Positions 17,779-26,367 of a stretch of DNA of 64,000 nucleotides are shown one piece after another. The translations under genes and the position numbers were made by a program. The first letter of the stretch is position 1, and every line of letters begins with the position of its first letter. The notes below the pieces were generated by a model. It saw only the letters and a program-made list of their open reading frames with translations. It was not told the DNA's origin and made no database searches. Location of the stretch: NCBI RefSeq assembly GCF_009649785.1, contig NZ_WJOK01000021.1, positions 30,309 to 94,308 of the forward strand, given 5' to 3'. Origin of the DNA: Agrobacterium tumefaciens (lineage in GTDB: Bacteria > Pseudomonadota > Alphaproteobacteria > Rhizobiales > Rhizobiaceae).

Positions 17779-20163
17779 TTACGCCTGTCGCGCCGCGGCG
17801 CGGTCTGCGCCGTTATCCGCATTCAATGCAGCGATCAGCCGTTCGATGGGCTGCGGTCGCGCGAAATAATAGCCCTGTCCGTAATCCGCGCCTATCACTG
17901 TCAGAAGCTCCTTCTGCTCTTCCGTCTCGACGCCTTCGGCGATGACGGAGCAATTCATCTTGTGTGAGATTGCGGCGATACCCTCGACCAGCATGCGGCT
18001 GCGCTGCCTTATCTCCACCGTGTCGTCGCAGATCGAGCGCGTGAAGGACTGATCGATCTTGACGATGTCGACCGGAAAACGGCTGAGATAGCTTAGCGAC
18101 GAATAACCGGTGCCGAAATCGTCCAGCGCGATGCGGCAGCCCAGCTGGTGAATGGCATTGAGGATCGCCCGGATTTGCGGATCGTCCTTCATGATGACCG
18201 CCTCGGTTATCTCGATAATCAGCCGTTTAGGAAGAATGCCGTAGCGGTGAAGGACGCCGGCGATACGGGTCGGCAATCCCGGTTCGAACTGCAGCGGCGA
18301 AAAATTCACCGCCACATAGGATTGCTCCATGCCGGGCAGGTGCGACAGTCTGGCCAGATTGGCGATTGACTGGTCGAGGATGACATTGCCGATGCGATGG
18401 ATGGTGCCGTTTTCTTCCGCAAGGCTGATGATCGTGGCGGGAGAAAGCAATCCCTTGTCCGGATGGTTGAGACGCAACAGTGCCTCGAAACCCGCCGTCT
18501 GGCCCGTTGCAAGATCTTGAATCGGCTGGAAATAAGCCTCGAACCAATTGTCGGAAAGCGCCTGCGCGATATCCCTTTCCAGTTCCGCATGTTCGCGCGC
18601 CCGGTCCATGATCGAGCTGTCGAAGATCTGCGAGCCGTTCTTGCCCGTTCTCTTGCGGGTATACATGGCCATGTCGGCATTCTGCAAAAGTTCGGATGCG
18701 CTTGCGGCATGCAGCGGGTAGATCGCCATGCCGATGCTGGCGCTGAGACGGATGCTGTTGCCTTCGATCTCGAAGGGCGTGTCCAGCATGGTGCAAATCC
18801 GCTCGCAGAACAGCTGGGCGCGCTCCTCCACCTTGTCGCCAGCAAGCAGGATGGCGAATTCGTCGCCGCCCAGACGCGACGCGCTGTCCAGCGGTGTCAG
18901 CAGTGGTTCGATTTTCAGCGTGAATTCCCGCAGAACCGCATCGCCCGCCGCATGGCCGAGATTGTCGTTGATGGCCTTGAACCGGTCGAGGTCTATGAAA
19001 AGGCATGCCAGTTCGCTGCCGTTCCTGTCGGCGTCACGGATCTGCACGTCGAGAATGGCCTCGAAACCCTGGCGATTGAAGAGACCGGTCAAATGGTCGG
19101 AAATAGCCTGCTGGCGGTTGCGCTTTTCCGACTGGCGCAACTCCGTCACGTCAGTCATGACGCAGAGATATGTGCCCTGATGTGCGTTGCCGGAATCAAG
19201 GGCTTTTTCAAGGATGAGGGCGTCCATAACGCTGCCATCCATGCAATGAAAACGCACCGTGATACCCGCATGTGCGGCGTCGGGCGAATGTTGCGCCGCC
19301 TTGCGCTGCAGGAAAAGGGACCGGTCATCCGGGTGGATGAGGTCGGCGAAATTCAGGCCGAGTATTCTGGCCCGATCATAACCGGTCGCCTGCACCCAAT
19401 AGTCGCTGACCGCGGCAATCCGGTCGTATCTGTCAAGCGAGAACAGCATGGCGGGTGTGCGATTGTAGATTTCCGTCTTCCGCTCATGGGCATGCTTGAT
19501 TTCCAGCTCTTCCTTTTCAAGCTGGGTCTGCATTTCGTTGAAGCTTTTTGCCAGCCTGCCGATCTCGTCCTTCGAGCGCCAGTCGACATGGTGGCGCGAG
19601 CCGACGCGGCGTGTCGCTTCTATCGCTGCCGCCAGCCGCATCAGCGGGCGGATGACCATGAAGCGGTTGCCGGCGATGGCCGCAAGAACGGTGGTGAGAA
19701 TGGCGAGAATGAAAATTGTGATGAAGGCCAGTTCGGTGCGGCTGAGAGAGGTCAGAAGACCGATATCGTCGTAATAGACTGTCAGTTGCCCGACGGTGAC
19801 GACACCGTTTGTGGTTTTGTAGGTCACTTCGCGGGTCGTGGAGGCTGCATCCTGAATGATGTCGCTGCCGGCCGTCTGGATGATGTCCAGCTGGCCAGAG
19901 GTATCCTTGACCTCGACCATGCGGATCACGGGGTCGGAAACGAGGGTGCCGGTAATCTGATTTATGGTGTCGTCGTCGAGATCCCATAGCGGGCGGGCAA
20001 GCGCCTGCGCATTGGTTGACAGCAGGATCTCGAGGTGATTGCGCTGGCTACGGATAGCCTCGTGATAGGAGAGGGTCAGCAAAAGGGTGAAAAGCGGGGC
20101 GACCACTGTGAGAAGTGCACCGGAAACAATCGCGATAAAGCGACTTTCGACGGAATGAGCCAT
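17779..20163 (-). CDS. Membrane-bound PAS-GGDEF-EAL cyclic-di-GMP protein
   Basis: 794 residues. One N-terminal membrane helix (~10-30) precedes a periplasmic domain of ~120 residues. A second helix (~143-165), a HAMP linker, a PAS domain (~230-345), GGDEF (RLGGDEF near residue 430) and EAL (FEALLRLNHP near 557) follow. The GGDEF motif and EAL residues (DDFGTG, KIDQSF, AEGVET, QGYYFARP) are intact, so it could both make and break c-di-GMP. The gene directly upstream of the periplasmic binding protein suggests the periplasmic domain reads that protein's state (inference). Confidence 0.9.
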   Translation of the reverse strand: MAHSVESRFIAIVSGALLTVVAPLFTLLLTLSYHEAIRSQRNHLEILLSTNAQALARPLWDLDDDTINQITGTLVSDPVIRMVEVKDTSGQLDIIQTAGSDIIQDAASTTREVTYKTTNGVVTVGQLTVYYDDIGLLTSLSRTELAFITIFILAILTTVLAAIAGNRFMVIRPLMRLAAAIEATRRVGSRHHVDWRSKDEIGRLAKSFNEMQTQLEKEELEIKHAHERKTEIYNRTPAMLFSLDRYDRIAAVSDYWVQATGYDRARILGLNFADLIHPDDRSLFLQRKAAQHSPDAAHAGITVRFHCMDGSVMDALILEKALDSGNAHQGTYLCVMTDVTELRQSEKRNRQQAISDHLTGLFNRQGFEAILDVQIRDADRNGSELACLFIDLDRFKAINDNLGHAAGDAVLREFTLKIEPLLTPLDSASRLGGDEFAILLAGDKVEERAQLFCERICTMLDTPFEIEGNSIRLSASIGMAIYPLHAASASELLQNADMAMYTRKRTGKNGSQIFDSSIMDRAREHAELERDIAQALSDNWFEAYFQPIQDLATGQTAGFEALLRLNHPDKGLLSPATIISLAEENGTIHRIGNVILDQSIANLARLSHLPGMEQSYVAVNFSPLQFEPGLPTRIAGVLHRYGILPKRLIIEITEAVIMKDDPQIRAILNAIHQLGCRIALDDFGTGYSSLSYLSRFPVDIVKIDQSFTRSICDDTVEIRQRSRMLVEGIAAISHKMNCSVIAEGVETEEQKELLTVIGADYGQGYYFARPQPIERLIAALNADNGADRAAARQA

Positions 20164-20399
20164 GTTCTATTGCAGTACCCTCTACCCCAGATAACTGCGC
20201 CCCGTTTCCGCCCCGTCCGGAGAGACATCCTTGAGGTTTTCGGCAACGGCCTTGTATCCTCACTGTATTTCTTCAACCCGTCCGGTGTTTTCACGATAAC
20301 GCAATGGGCATCGTTTCATGGAATTGTTAATTCACGCTGAAACGGGACCGGCATCCTGGACGCGGCGAGAGGTTTTTGCTTTTAAAGTTCATAAAAACT
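20164..20399. other. Intergenic region upstream of GGDEF-EAL gene
   Basis: About 235 bases with no supported gene. It must hold the promoter of the minus-strand GGDEF-EAL gene and ends in the rplY terminator, which isolates that gene from rplY. Confidence 0.4.
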
Positions 20400-20434
20400 A
20401 AAAGGCCCGTTCCGAAAAACGGAACGGGCCTTTT
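20400..20434 (-). terminator. Terminator of rplY
   Basis: AAAAGGCCCGTTCCG (20400-20414) pairs perfectly with CGGAACGGGCCTTTT (20420-20434), loop AAAAA. The 15-bp stem is bounded by A and T runs, so it could work in both directions. Confidence 0.9.
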
Positions 20435-20469
20435 AGCTCAAATCTATCTGGCCTTATGGCCGCAGATTA

Positions 20470-21081
20470 TTATTCAGAAGCTTCGCCGGCTTCTTCTTCT
20501 TCTTCAGCAACGCCGCCAGCCGGAGCAACGATCGTTGCGATCGTGAAGTCACGGTCGGCGATTACAGGCGAGATGTTCTTCGGCAGCTTCACATTCGAAA
20601 TGTGAACGCTGTCGCCGATCTTCAGACCGGAGAGATCAACCGTGATGAATTCCGGAATGTCGTTGGCCGGGCAGTGGAATTCCACCGTGTGGCGAACGAT
20701 GTTCAGAACGCCGCCGATCTTGATTTCCGACTTTTCTTCGTTTTCGAAGTGAACCGGAACTTCAACGTTGACGAGCGTGTTGCCCGAAACGCGCAGGAAG
20801 TCGACGTGCATGGTGAAGTCGCGGACCGGATCAAGCTGGTAGTCCTTCGGCAGGACCTTGATCTTCTTGCCGTCGACGTCGATTACCGCCACAGTCGTCA
20901 TGAAGCCGCCAGCGTGGATACGCTTGGTTACTTCGTTGGTCGACAGAGCGATGGAAATGGGGGCCTGCTTGTCACCATAGATGACAGCGGGAATCAAACC
21001 GTTGCGGCGAAGTTCACGAGAGGACCCCTTACCAACTCGTTCGCGCGCCTCGGCCTTGAGCTCATACGATTCTTTGCTCAT
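20470..21081 (-). CDS. rplY: 50S ribosomal protein L25 / general stress protein Ctc
   Basis: 5S-rRNA-binding ribosomal protein of the long (Ctc) type, 203 residues. The N-terminal L25 domain starts [29 protein letters not shown]. The C-terminal TL5-like domain runs through HVDFLRVSG and ends in an acidic [11 protein letters not shown] tail. A GGAATT site precedes the ATG. It has its own strong terminator 36 bases after the stop. Confidence 0.97.
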   Translation of the reverse strand: MSKESYELKAEARERVGKGSSRELRRNGLIPAVIYGDKQAPISIALSTNEVTKRIHAGGFMTTVAVIDVDGKKIKVLPKDYQLDPVRDFTMHVDFLRVSGNTLVNVEVPVHFENEEKSEIKIGGVLNIVRHTVEFHCPANDIPEFITVDLSGLKIGDSVHISNVKLPKNISPVIADRDFTIATIVAPAGGVAEEEEEAGEASE

Positions 21082-21259
21082 GGCAATTCCTTTCGAGGTT
21101 ATATGGAGAGTTCATGCCCGCGGGCGCTGAACTGGAGAGGCTAAAAGCCATCTCGCCCGCGTTGCCTCCAAGGGTGTCTACACGGGTGCGGGCGCTATAA
21201 TACAAACGGAAGACAAAGACAAGAGCGGCCGTTTTCCACGGATGCTATGCTGTGATTTT

Positions 21260-21275
21260 ATTAGACTTGTCTAAT
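21260..21275. promoter_or_regulatory. Dyad ATTAGAC-TT-GTCTAAT upstream of MHYT gene
   Basis: A perfect 7-bp inverted repeat with a 2-base spacer, 101 bases before the MHYT-GGDEF-EAL start. Its size and symmetry fit a dimeric HTH operator; the regulator is unknown. Confidence 0.35.
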
Positions 21276-21375
21276 TCACTCGTGCATTGCAACTTTTAAT
21301 ATATGCTTATCCATTCATATAAACCGGCTGCAAACTTGGCAAGTGATAAGGCTGCCTGGAATTCCAATTGCGTAG

Positions 21376-23466
21376 ATGACAATGCTTAAAGTTCTCCAGT
21401 GCCTTACCGTCGATCATGACTTCCGATACACCACAGCAGCGGTCCTCGTCTGCATGCTGGGAAGCTTCGTCACGATGCGTCTTTTCTCGAGGGCGCGTCA
21501 GGCGAGGGGTTGGCAAAAGGTCAACTGGCTGTTTCTGGCTGGTGTCAATGGTGGGTCGGCGATATGGACCACCCATTTCGTGGCGATGCTGGGTTATGTC
21601 GCTGCCGGGGAGGTGGGGTACGATCCCTATCTGACCGGGCTTTCGCTTCTTATCGCCATTGCTACAACGACAACCGGCTTTGCCATTTCCGCCTATGGCG
21701 GACGCACAGCCCTGGTGGAAGCGGGTGGTGCGACAGTCGGTCTCGGTATTGCGGCCATGCATTATACCGGCATGGCTGCCTATCAGATACAGGGCATGAT
21801 TTTCTGGAACCAGACCTACGTCATCGCTTCGCTGGTGCTCGGGGCTGTATTCGGTGCGCTCGCGGTCAATCGCATCGCGCGCCCAGTCAACCGGTTTTGC
21901 CAATATAGCTCGGTTGCGTTCCTGATCCTGGCCATCGCCTCCATGCATTACACCGGCATGGCCTCGATGTTGTTCGAGTTCGATCCGCGCATCGTCATTT
22001 CGGAAAGTCTGCTGCCGCCCGCCATCATGGGTGGGGGCGCCATCGCCGTGACGCTTCTCCTGCTGGCGCTCGGGCTTTCCACCTATGTCATCGACGCCCA
22101 GTCCACCCAGCAGGCGGTCGCCCGCTATCGTCATCTTTCGTTGCACGATCCGCTGACGGGCATTCCGAACCGCGCGGCATTTATCGAACATCTCAACCGC
22201 CGCACGCGCCATCTCTCCATGGGCGCGCACACGGCGCTTTTGTCCATCGATCTCAACCGCTTCAAGGAAATCAACGACGTTCACGGCCATGCGGCGGGCG
22301 ATGCCGTGCTGCGCGCCATTGCCGACCGCGCAAGTTCCGTTCTGAAAGCCGGGGAGTTTCTGGCGCGTATGGGCGGGGATGAATTCGTGGCGATGACCCA
22401 TTCCTATTATACCCGCGCCGATGGTGCGGAATTCGCCCAGCGGCTGATCGAGCAGATCAGCAGGCCGGTCGAATGGAATGGGCAGACATTTTCGGTCGGC
22501 GCGAGTGTGGGCATATCGGTGCGCAATACCGGCGCCATTGACGCCGACACGCTGATGGCGCAGGCCGATGTCGCCATGTATCGGGCAAAAGGCGGGAATT
22601 CCGACACGATCTGCTTTTACGACAAGTCCATGGATGAAGCCGCACGCGAACGCAACGCGCTTGCCGTGGCCATGCGCAGCGGTCTCGCCAACAGCGAGTT
22701 CGAGCTTTATTACCAGCAGCAGAATGATACCAAGAGCGGCAGCATCGTCGGTTTCGAGGCGCTGTTGCGCTGGAAACATCCGGAACGCGGTATGATCTCG
22801 CCCGTCGAATTCATTCCGATCGCGGAGCAGACCGGCTTTATCGTCGAATTGGGCGAATGGGTTCTGCGCGAAGCCTGCGCGCAGGCGGCTCTCTGGAAAA
22901 AATCGCTTTCCATCGCCGTCAATGTCGCCCCGCAGCAGCTTGCGGACAATGATTTCCCCGAGAAGGTCGAGAAGATTCTTAGGGAGACGGCGCTTGCGCC
23001 TGAGAGGCTTGAGCTTGAAATCACCGAAGGCAGCATCATCGCCGACCACCGCCACGCGCTGATCACGATCCGCAAACTCAAGGCGCTCGGCGTCAAGATC
23101 GCCATGGACGATTACGGCACGGGCTATTCCTCCCTGTCGACCCTGCAGAGCTTTCCCTTCGACAAGATCAAGATCGACCGGGCATTTATCGATGGCCTGT
23201 CGACCAATGTGCAGTCGGAGGCGATCGTTCGCTCCACGCTCATTCTGGCGCATAGCCTCAATATTCCGGTGCTTGCGGAAGGTGTCGAGACGAAGGCCCA
23301 TATCGAGTTCCTTCGCCGCGAAGGCTGCCTGCAGGTGCAGGGCTTCTTCTTCGGCAGGCCCGGTCCCTTGACCTCCATCGCCAATCTCGTCGACGACACG
23401 TTCCTCTCGACGGAGGACGAGCCGGAGGTCACCACCACCGGCCAACGCTATTTCAAGGCGGTATGA
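21376..23466 (+). CDS. MHYT-GGDEF-EAL membrane sensor protein
   Basis: 696 residues. The N-terminal ~250 residues are seven membrane helices forming an MHYT domain, a proposed metal-dependent gas or redox sensor. Its motifs are THFVAM (66-71), AMHYTGM (127-133) and SMHYTGM (189-195). GGDEF follows (RMGGDEF near residue 331), then EAL (FEALLRWKHP near 460) with DDYGTG, KIDRAF, AEGVET and QGFFFGRP. All catalytic residues of both domains are present. It is related to YkoW/CorE-like proteins. It is likely to control biofilm or motility through c-di-GMP; the signal is unknown. Confidence 0.93.
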   Translation: MTMLKVLQCLTVDHDFRYTTAAVLVCMLGSFVTMRLFSRARQARGWQKVNWLFLAGVNGGSAIWTTHFVAMLGYVAAGEVGYDPYLTGLSLLIAIATTTTGFAISAYGGRTALVEAGGATVGLGIAAMHYTGMAAYQIQGMIFWNQTYVIASLVLGAVFGALAVNRIARPVNRFCQYSSVAFLILAIASMHYTGMASMLFEFDPRIVISESLLPPAIMGGGAIAVTLLLLALGLSTYVIDAQSTQQAVARYRHLSLHDPLTGIPNRAAFIEHLNRRTRHLSMGAHTALLSIDLNRFKEINDVHGHAAGDAVLRAIADRASSVLKAGEFLARMGGDEFVAMTHSYYTRADGAEFAQRLIEQISRPVEWNGQTFSVGASVGISVRNTGAIDADTLMAQADVAMYRAKGGNSDTICFYDKSMDEAARERNALAVAMRSGLANSEFELYYQQQNDTKSGSIVGFEALLRWKHPERGMISPVEFIPIAEQTGFIVELGEWVLREACAQAALWKKSLSIAVNVAPQQLADNDFPEKVEKILRETALAPERLELEITEGSIIADHRHALITIRKLKALGVKIAMDDYGTGYSSLSTLQSFPFDKIKIDRAFIDGLSTNVQSEAIVRSTLILAHSLNIPVLAEGVETKAHIEFLRREGCLQVQGFFFGRPGPLTSIANLVDDTFLSTEDEPEVTTTGQRYFKAV

Positions 23467-23573
23467 TATCAGGCGCAGCCCGCGGTTGCGCTGACGGATG
23501 CAGGTCGCAAAGTTTTTAGTTGAAACGTGAACGCTTCCAGCGCACCATTGCCGAAAAGCTTTGGGAGGAGCGA

Positions 23574-24533
23574 ATGCCGACAGACATCGCCCATGCGGAC
23601 CGCGTGTATGAAACAGCGCGCCAACGTTCCGCAGCCGCAAGTTCTCCGATTATCGCCTCATGGCGCCGTTGCATGGTCACGCACCGTCTTGCGCCGGAGG
23701 AAAACCGCAAGCCGATCTTTCTCACCGATGTCGAATTCCGCCGCGCACGCGAAAGTGCGGCGGGCCTGATTGCCGAAAGCACGGATGAACTCGACCGTAT
23801 TTTTCATAGTGTCGGCAAATCCGGCTGCTGCCTGCTTTTGACAGACGCCCAGGGCGTCGCGCTGGAGCGCCGGGGTGCTGCCGGCGACGATCGTGATTTC
23901 CGGGCGCTCGGTCTCTGGTCCGGCGCCGTCTGGAGCGAAGCGAGCGTCGGAACCAACGGTATTGGAACGGCACTTGCCGACGAGCGTTCGGTGGTGGTCT
24001 ATCGCGATCAGCACTTCTTCACATCGAACACGGAACTCTGCTGCACCACGGCCCCGATACGCGACCATACCGGCCGGGTGACGGGCGCTCTCGATATTTC
24101 CACGTGCCGCGACGATATCAACGAAATGACGTTTTCTTTCGTCACGCAGGCGGTGCGGGATGCGGCCCAGCGTATCGAGGGCAATCTCTTCCGCCGGGCC
24201 TTTCCCGGCGCGCGCATCGTCGTGGTGCCTACGGGTTTCAGTCCGGCACTTTCATTGCTTGCCGTCGATCAGGACGATCTCGTGCTTGGGGCGACGCGCG
24301 CGGCGCGGCTTGCGCTGAAGCTCGATGACCATCGCATTGCGCAGGGGCTGCCCGCCGCCGATGTCTTGCAGGAACAGCGTCACGACGGCGGTTCCGATCT
24401 TGAGGAGGCGGAACGTTCGGCTTTGCGCCGGGTTCTGTCGCGCACCAATGGCAATGTCACGCAGGCCGCGTCCCTGCTCGGCATCAGCCGCGCCACGCTT
24501 CATCGCAAGATGAAGAAATTCGACGTGCATTGA
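23574..24533 (+). CDS. AcoR-type GAF-Fis transcriptional regulator lacking the AAA+ domain
   Basis: 319 residues. The N-terminus (ASWRRCMVTHRLAPEEN) and the GAF domain (about 60-190; GCCLLLTDAQGVAL, WSEASVGTNGIGTALAD) are those of AcoR-family activators. The C-terminus is a Fis-type helix-turn-helix (NVTQAASLLGISRATLHRKMKKF). The central sigma-54-activating AAA+ domain (GAFTGA, Walker A/B) is absent; only ~80 other residues link the two. A GGAGG site 5 bases before 23574 decides the start. It sits directly upstream of an aldehyde dehydrogenase on the same strand and probably controls it. Confidence 0.85.
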   Translation: MPTDIAHADRVYETARQRSAAASSPIIASWRRCMVTHRLAPEENRKPIFLTDVEFRRARESAAGLIAESTDELDRIFHSVGKSGCCLLLTDAQGVALERRGAAGDDRDFRALGLWSGAVWSEASVGTNGIGTALADERSVVVYRDQHFFTSNTELCCTTAPIRDHTGRVTGALDISTCRDDINEMTFSFVTQAVRDAAQRIEGNLFRRAFPGARIVVVPTGFSPALSLLAVDQDDLVLGATRAARLALKLDDHRIAQGLPAADVLQEQRHDGGSDLEEAERSALRRVLSRTNGNVTQAASLLGISRATLHRKMKKFDVH

Positions 24534-24580
24534 GGCTACCCGAGACCATACCCGCTCAATTCAGCGGGATCGGAGCGGGT

Positions 24581-24600
24581 TTGTCGCAGATGTGAGACAA
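24581..24600. promoter_or_regulatory. Dyad TTGTCGCA-N4-TGAGACAA before aldehyde dehydrogenase
   Basis: An inverted repeat with 7 of 8 positions matching, 106 bases before the aldehyde dehydrogenase start and 48 bases after the regulator stop. It is a good candidate for the binding site of the AcoR-like protein. I find no convincing sigma-54 -24/-12 element between it and 24707. Confidence 0.5.
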
Positions 24601-24706
24601 TGTGCGCTGCGGAACCGCGCGGTGCCACTACCCGCCACGATCATCTAGGCCCACCTTCCTGTCATGCGGTCCGTCGCGGATCGTTTTCATCAGGGAGGAT
24701 GAAATC

Positions 24707-26224
24707 ATGAATATTCAGGTTCAGCACAAAGCTGGCGAAGCGCCCTTCAAGCTGAAATACGGAAATTTCATCGGCGGCAAATGGGTGGAGCCGAAATCCG
24801 GCCGCTACATGGACAATCTGTCGCCGGTAACGGGTCACAAGATTTGTGAGGTTCCGCGCTCCGATGCGGCCGATATCGAACTCGCACTGGATGCCGCCCA
24901 CCAGGCGCGGGAGAAGTGGGGCAAGACGAGCGTTACCGAACGTTCCAACATCCTGCTCAAGATCGCCCAGCGCATCGAGGACAATCTGGATCTCATCGCA
25001 CGGGCCGAAACCTGGGATAACGGCAAGCCGCTACGCGAGACCACCAATGCGGATATTCCGCTGACGATCGACCATTTCCGCTATTTCGCGGGCTGCATCC
25101 GCGCGCAGGAAGGCACGATCGGCGAAATCGACAATGACACTGTCGCTTATCATTTCCATGAGCCTCTCGGCGTCGTCGGCCAGATTATTCCGTGGAACTT
25201 CCCGATCCTTATGGCCGCATGGAAACTTGCACCGGCACTCGCCGCCGGCAACTGCGTGGTACTGAAGCCGGCGGAACAGACGCCTGCTTCTATTCTGGTG
25301 GTGATGGAGCTTATCGAAGACCTGCTGCCGCCGGGCGTGCTCAACATCGTCAACGGCACTGGTGTTGAAGCGGGCAAGCCGCTGGCGCAGAGCAAGCGCA
25401 TCGCCAAGATCGCCTTCACCGGCTCCACCCCGGTCGGCAAGGAAATCATGCGTTATGCGGCCGACAATGTCACAAACATCACGCTGGAACTGGGCGGCAA
25501 GTCGCCGAACATCTTCTTTGCCGATGTGATGAATGAAGACGACGCTTTCCTTGACAAAGCGCTTGAAGGTTTCGCCTTCTTCGCGCTCAACCAGGGCGAA
25601 GTCTGCACATGCCCGTCGCGTGCGCTGGTGCATGAATCGATCTACGACCGCTTTATGGAAAAGGCGATCAAGCGCGTTCAGGCCATCAGCCAGGACGACC
25701 CGCTCAATCCGTCGACCATGCTGGGTGCGCAGGCCTCGCAGGAACAGTTCGACAAGATCATGCGCTATCTGGATATCGGCAAGAAGGAAGGCGCAAAGGT
25801 TCTGACCGGCGGTGACCGCAAGACGCTCACGGGCGATCTTAAGGACGGTTATTACATTCAGCCGACGGTCTTCGAAGGCAACAACAAGATGCGGGTTTTC
25901 CAGGAGGAAATCTTCGGTCCTGTCGTTTCGGTCACCACCTTCAAGACGGTGGAAGAAGCGCTCGAAATCGCCAATGACACGGTTTACGGTCTTGGCGCTG
26001 GCGTCTGGAGCCGCGATACCAATATCGCCTATCGCGCTGGTCGTGGCATCGAAGCGGGCCGCGTGTGGACCAATTGCTACCACGTCTATCCGGCCGGTGC
26101 CGCCTTTGGTGGTTACAAGCAGTCGGGCATTGGTCGCGAGACCCACAAGATGATGCTCGATCACTACCAGCAGACCAAGAACCTGCTCGTATCCTACAGC
26201 CCGAACAAGGTTGGCTTCTTCTGA
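24707..26224 (+). CDS. NAD-dependent aldehyde dehydrogenase (AldB/ExaC-like)
   Basis: 505-residue class 3 ALDH-superfamily enzyme that oxidises acetaldehyde and similar short aldehydes to acids. Motifs: [22 protein letters not shown] (active-site Asn), [11 protein letters not shown] (NAD fold), the general base in LELGGKSP, and the catalytic Cys in [11 protein letters not shown]. The C-terminal [15 protein letters not shown] is diagnostic. GGGAGG precedes the ATG at 24707. The DUF779 gene that often follows aldB homologues is not present. An AcoR-type regulator upstream is the usual partner for this enzyme. Confidence 0.94.
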   Translation: MNIQVQHKAGEAPFKLKYGNFIGGKWVEPKSGRYMDNLSPVTGHKICEVPRSDAADIELALDAAHQAREKWGKTSVTERSNILLKIAQRIEDNLDLIARAETWDNGKPLRETTNADIPLTIDHFRYFAGCIRAQEGTIGEIDNDTVAYHFHEPLGVVGQIIPWNFPILMAAWKLAPALAAGNCVVLKPAEQTPASILVVMELIEDLLPPGVLNIVNGTGVEAGKPLAQSKRIAKIAFTGSTPVGKEIMRYAADNVTNITLELGGKSPNIFFADVMNEDDAFLDKALEGFAFFALNQGEVCTCPSRALVHESIYDRFMEKAIKRVQAISQDDPLNPSTMLGAQASQEQFDKIMRYLDIGKKEGAKVLTGGDRKTLTGDLKDGYYIQPTVFEGNNKMRVFQEEIFGPVVSVTTFKTVEEALEIANDTVYGLGAGVWSRDTNIAYRAGRGIEAGRVWTNCYHVYPAGAAFGGYKQSGIGRETHKMMLDHYQQTKNLLVSYSPNKVGFF

Positions 26225-26276
26225 GTTCCTCCCCGGAAGCCGGCGACGGATCATCCTGATTTCCGGCCGCCGGCGA

Positions 26277-26304
26277 GTTCCCAGGGGCTTCGGTCCCTGG
26301 GAAC
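26277..26304. terminator. Hairpin GTTCCCAGGG-N8-CCCTGGGAAC
   Basis: A perfect 10-bp stem between the aldehyde dehydrogenase stop and the main terminator. No T-run follows; it may be a processing or stabilising hairpin. Confidence 0.5.
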
Positions 26305-26326
26305 CCGGATGAAGTTCAGCAAAATA

Positions 26327-26357
26327 AAAGGCCGGAGGTTTTGCCTCCGGCCTTTTT
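26327..26357. terminator. Bidirectional terminator
   Basis: AAAGGCCGGAGG pairs with CCTCCGGCCTTT around TTTTG and is flanked by A-rich and T7 runs. It serves the plus-strand dehydrogenase and the minus-strand chemoreceptor that ends at 26368. Confidence 0.9.
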
Positions 26358-26367
26358 TTGCTGCGGA

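Noticed and set aside
17779..20163. Mobile-element origin of the GGDEF-EAL/binding-protein insert
   Set aside because: No transposase, integrase, tRNA end, target duplication or obvious change in base composition at its borders; only the gene order is unusual.
21307..23640. 777-codon minus-strand open frame opposite the MHYT-GGDEF-EAL gene
   Set aside because: The opposite strand carries intact GGDEF and EAL motifs; the antisense product has no domain and shadow-like composition.
24600..24706. Sigma-54 promoter for the aldehyde dehydrogenase
   Set aside because: No TGGCAC-N5-TTGC or near match on the plus strand, and the adjacent regulator lacks the AAA+ domain needed to activate sigma-54.
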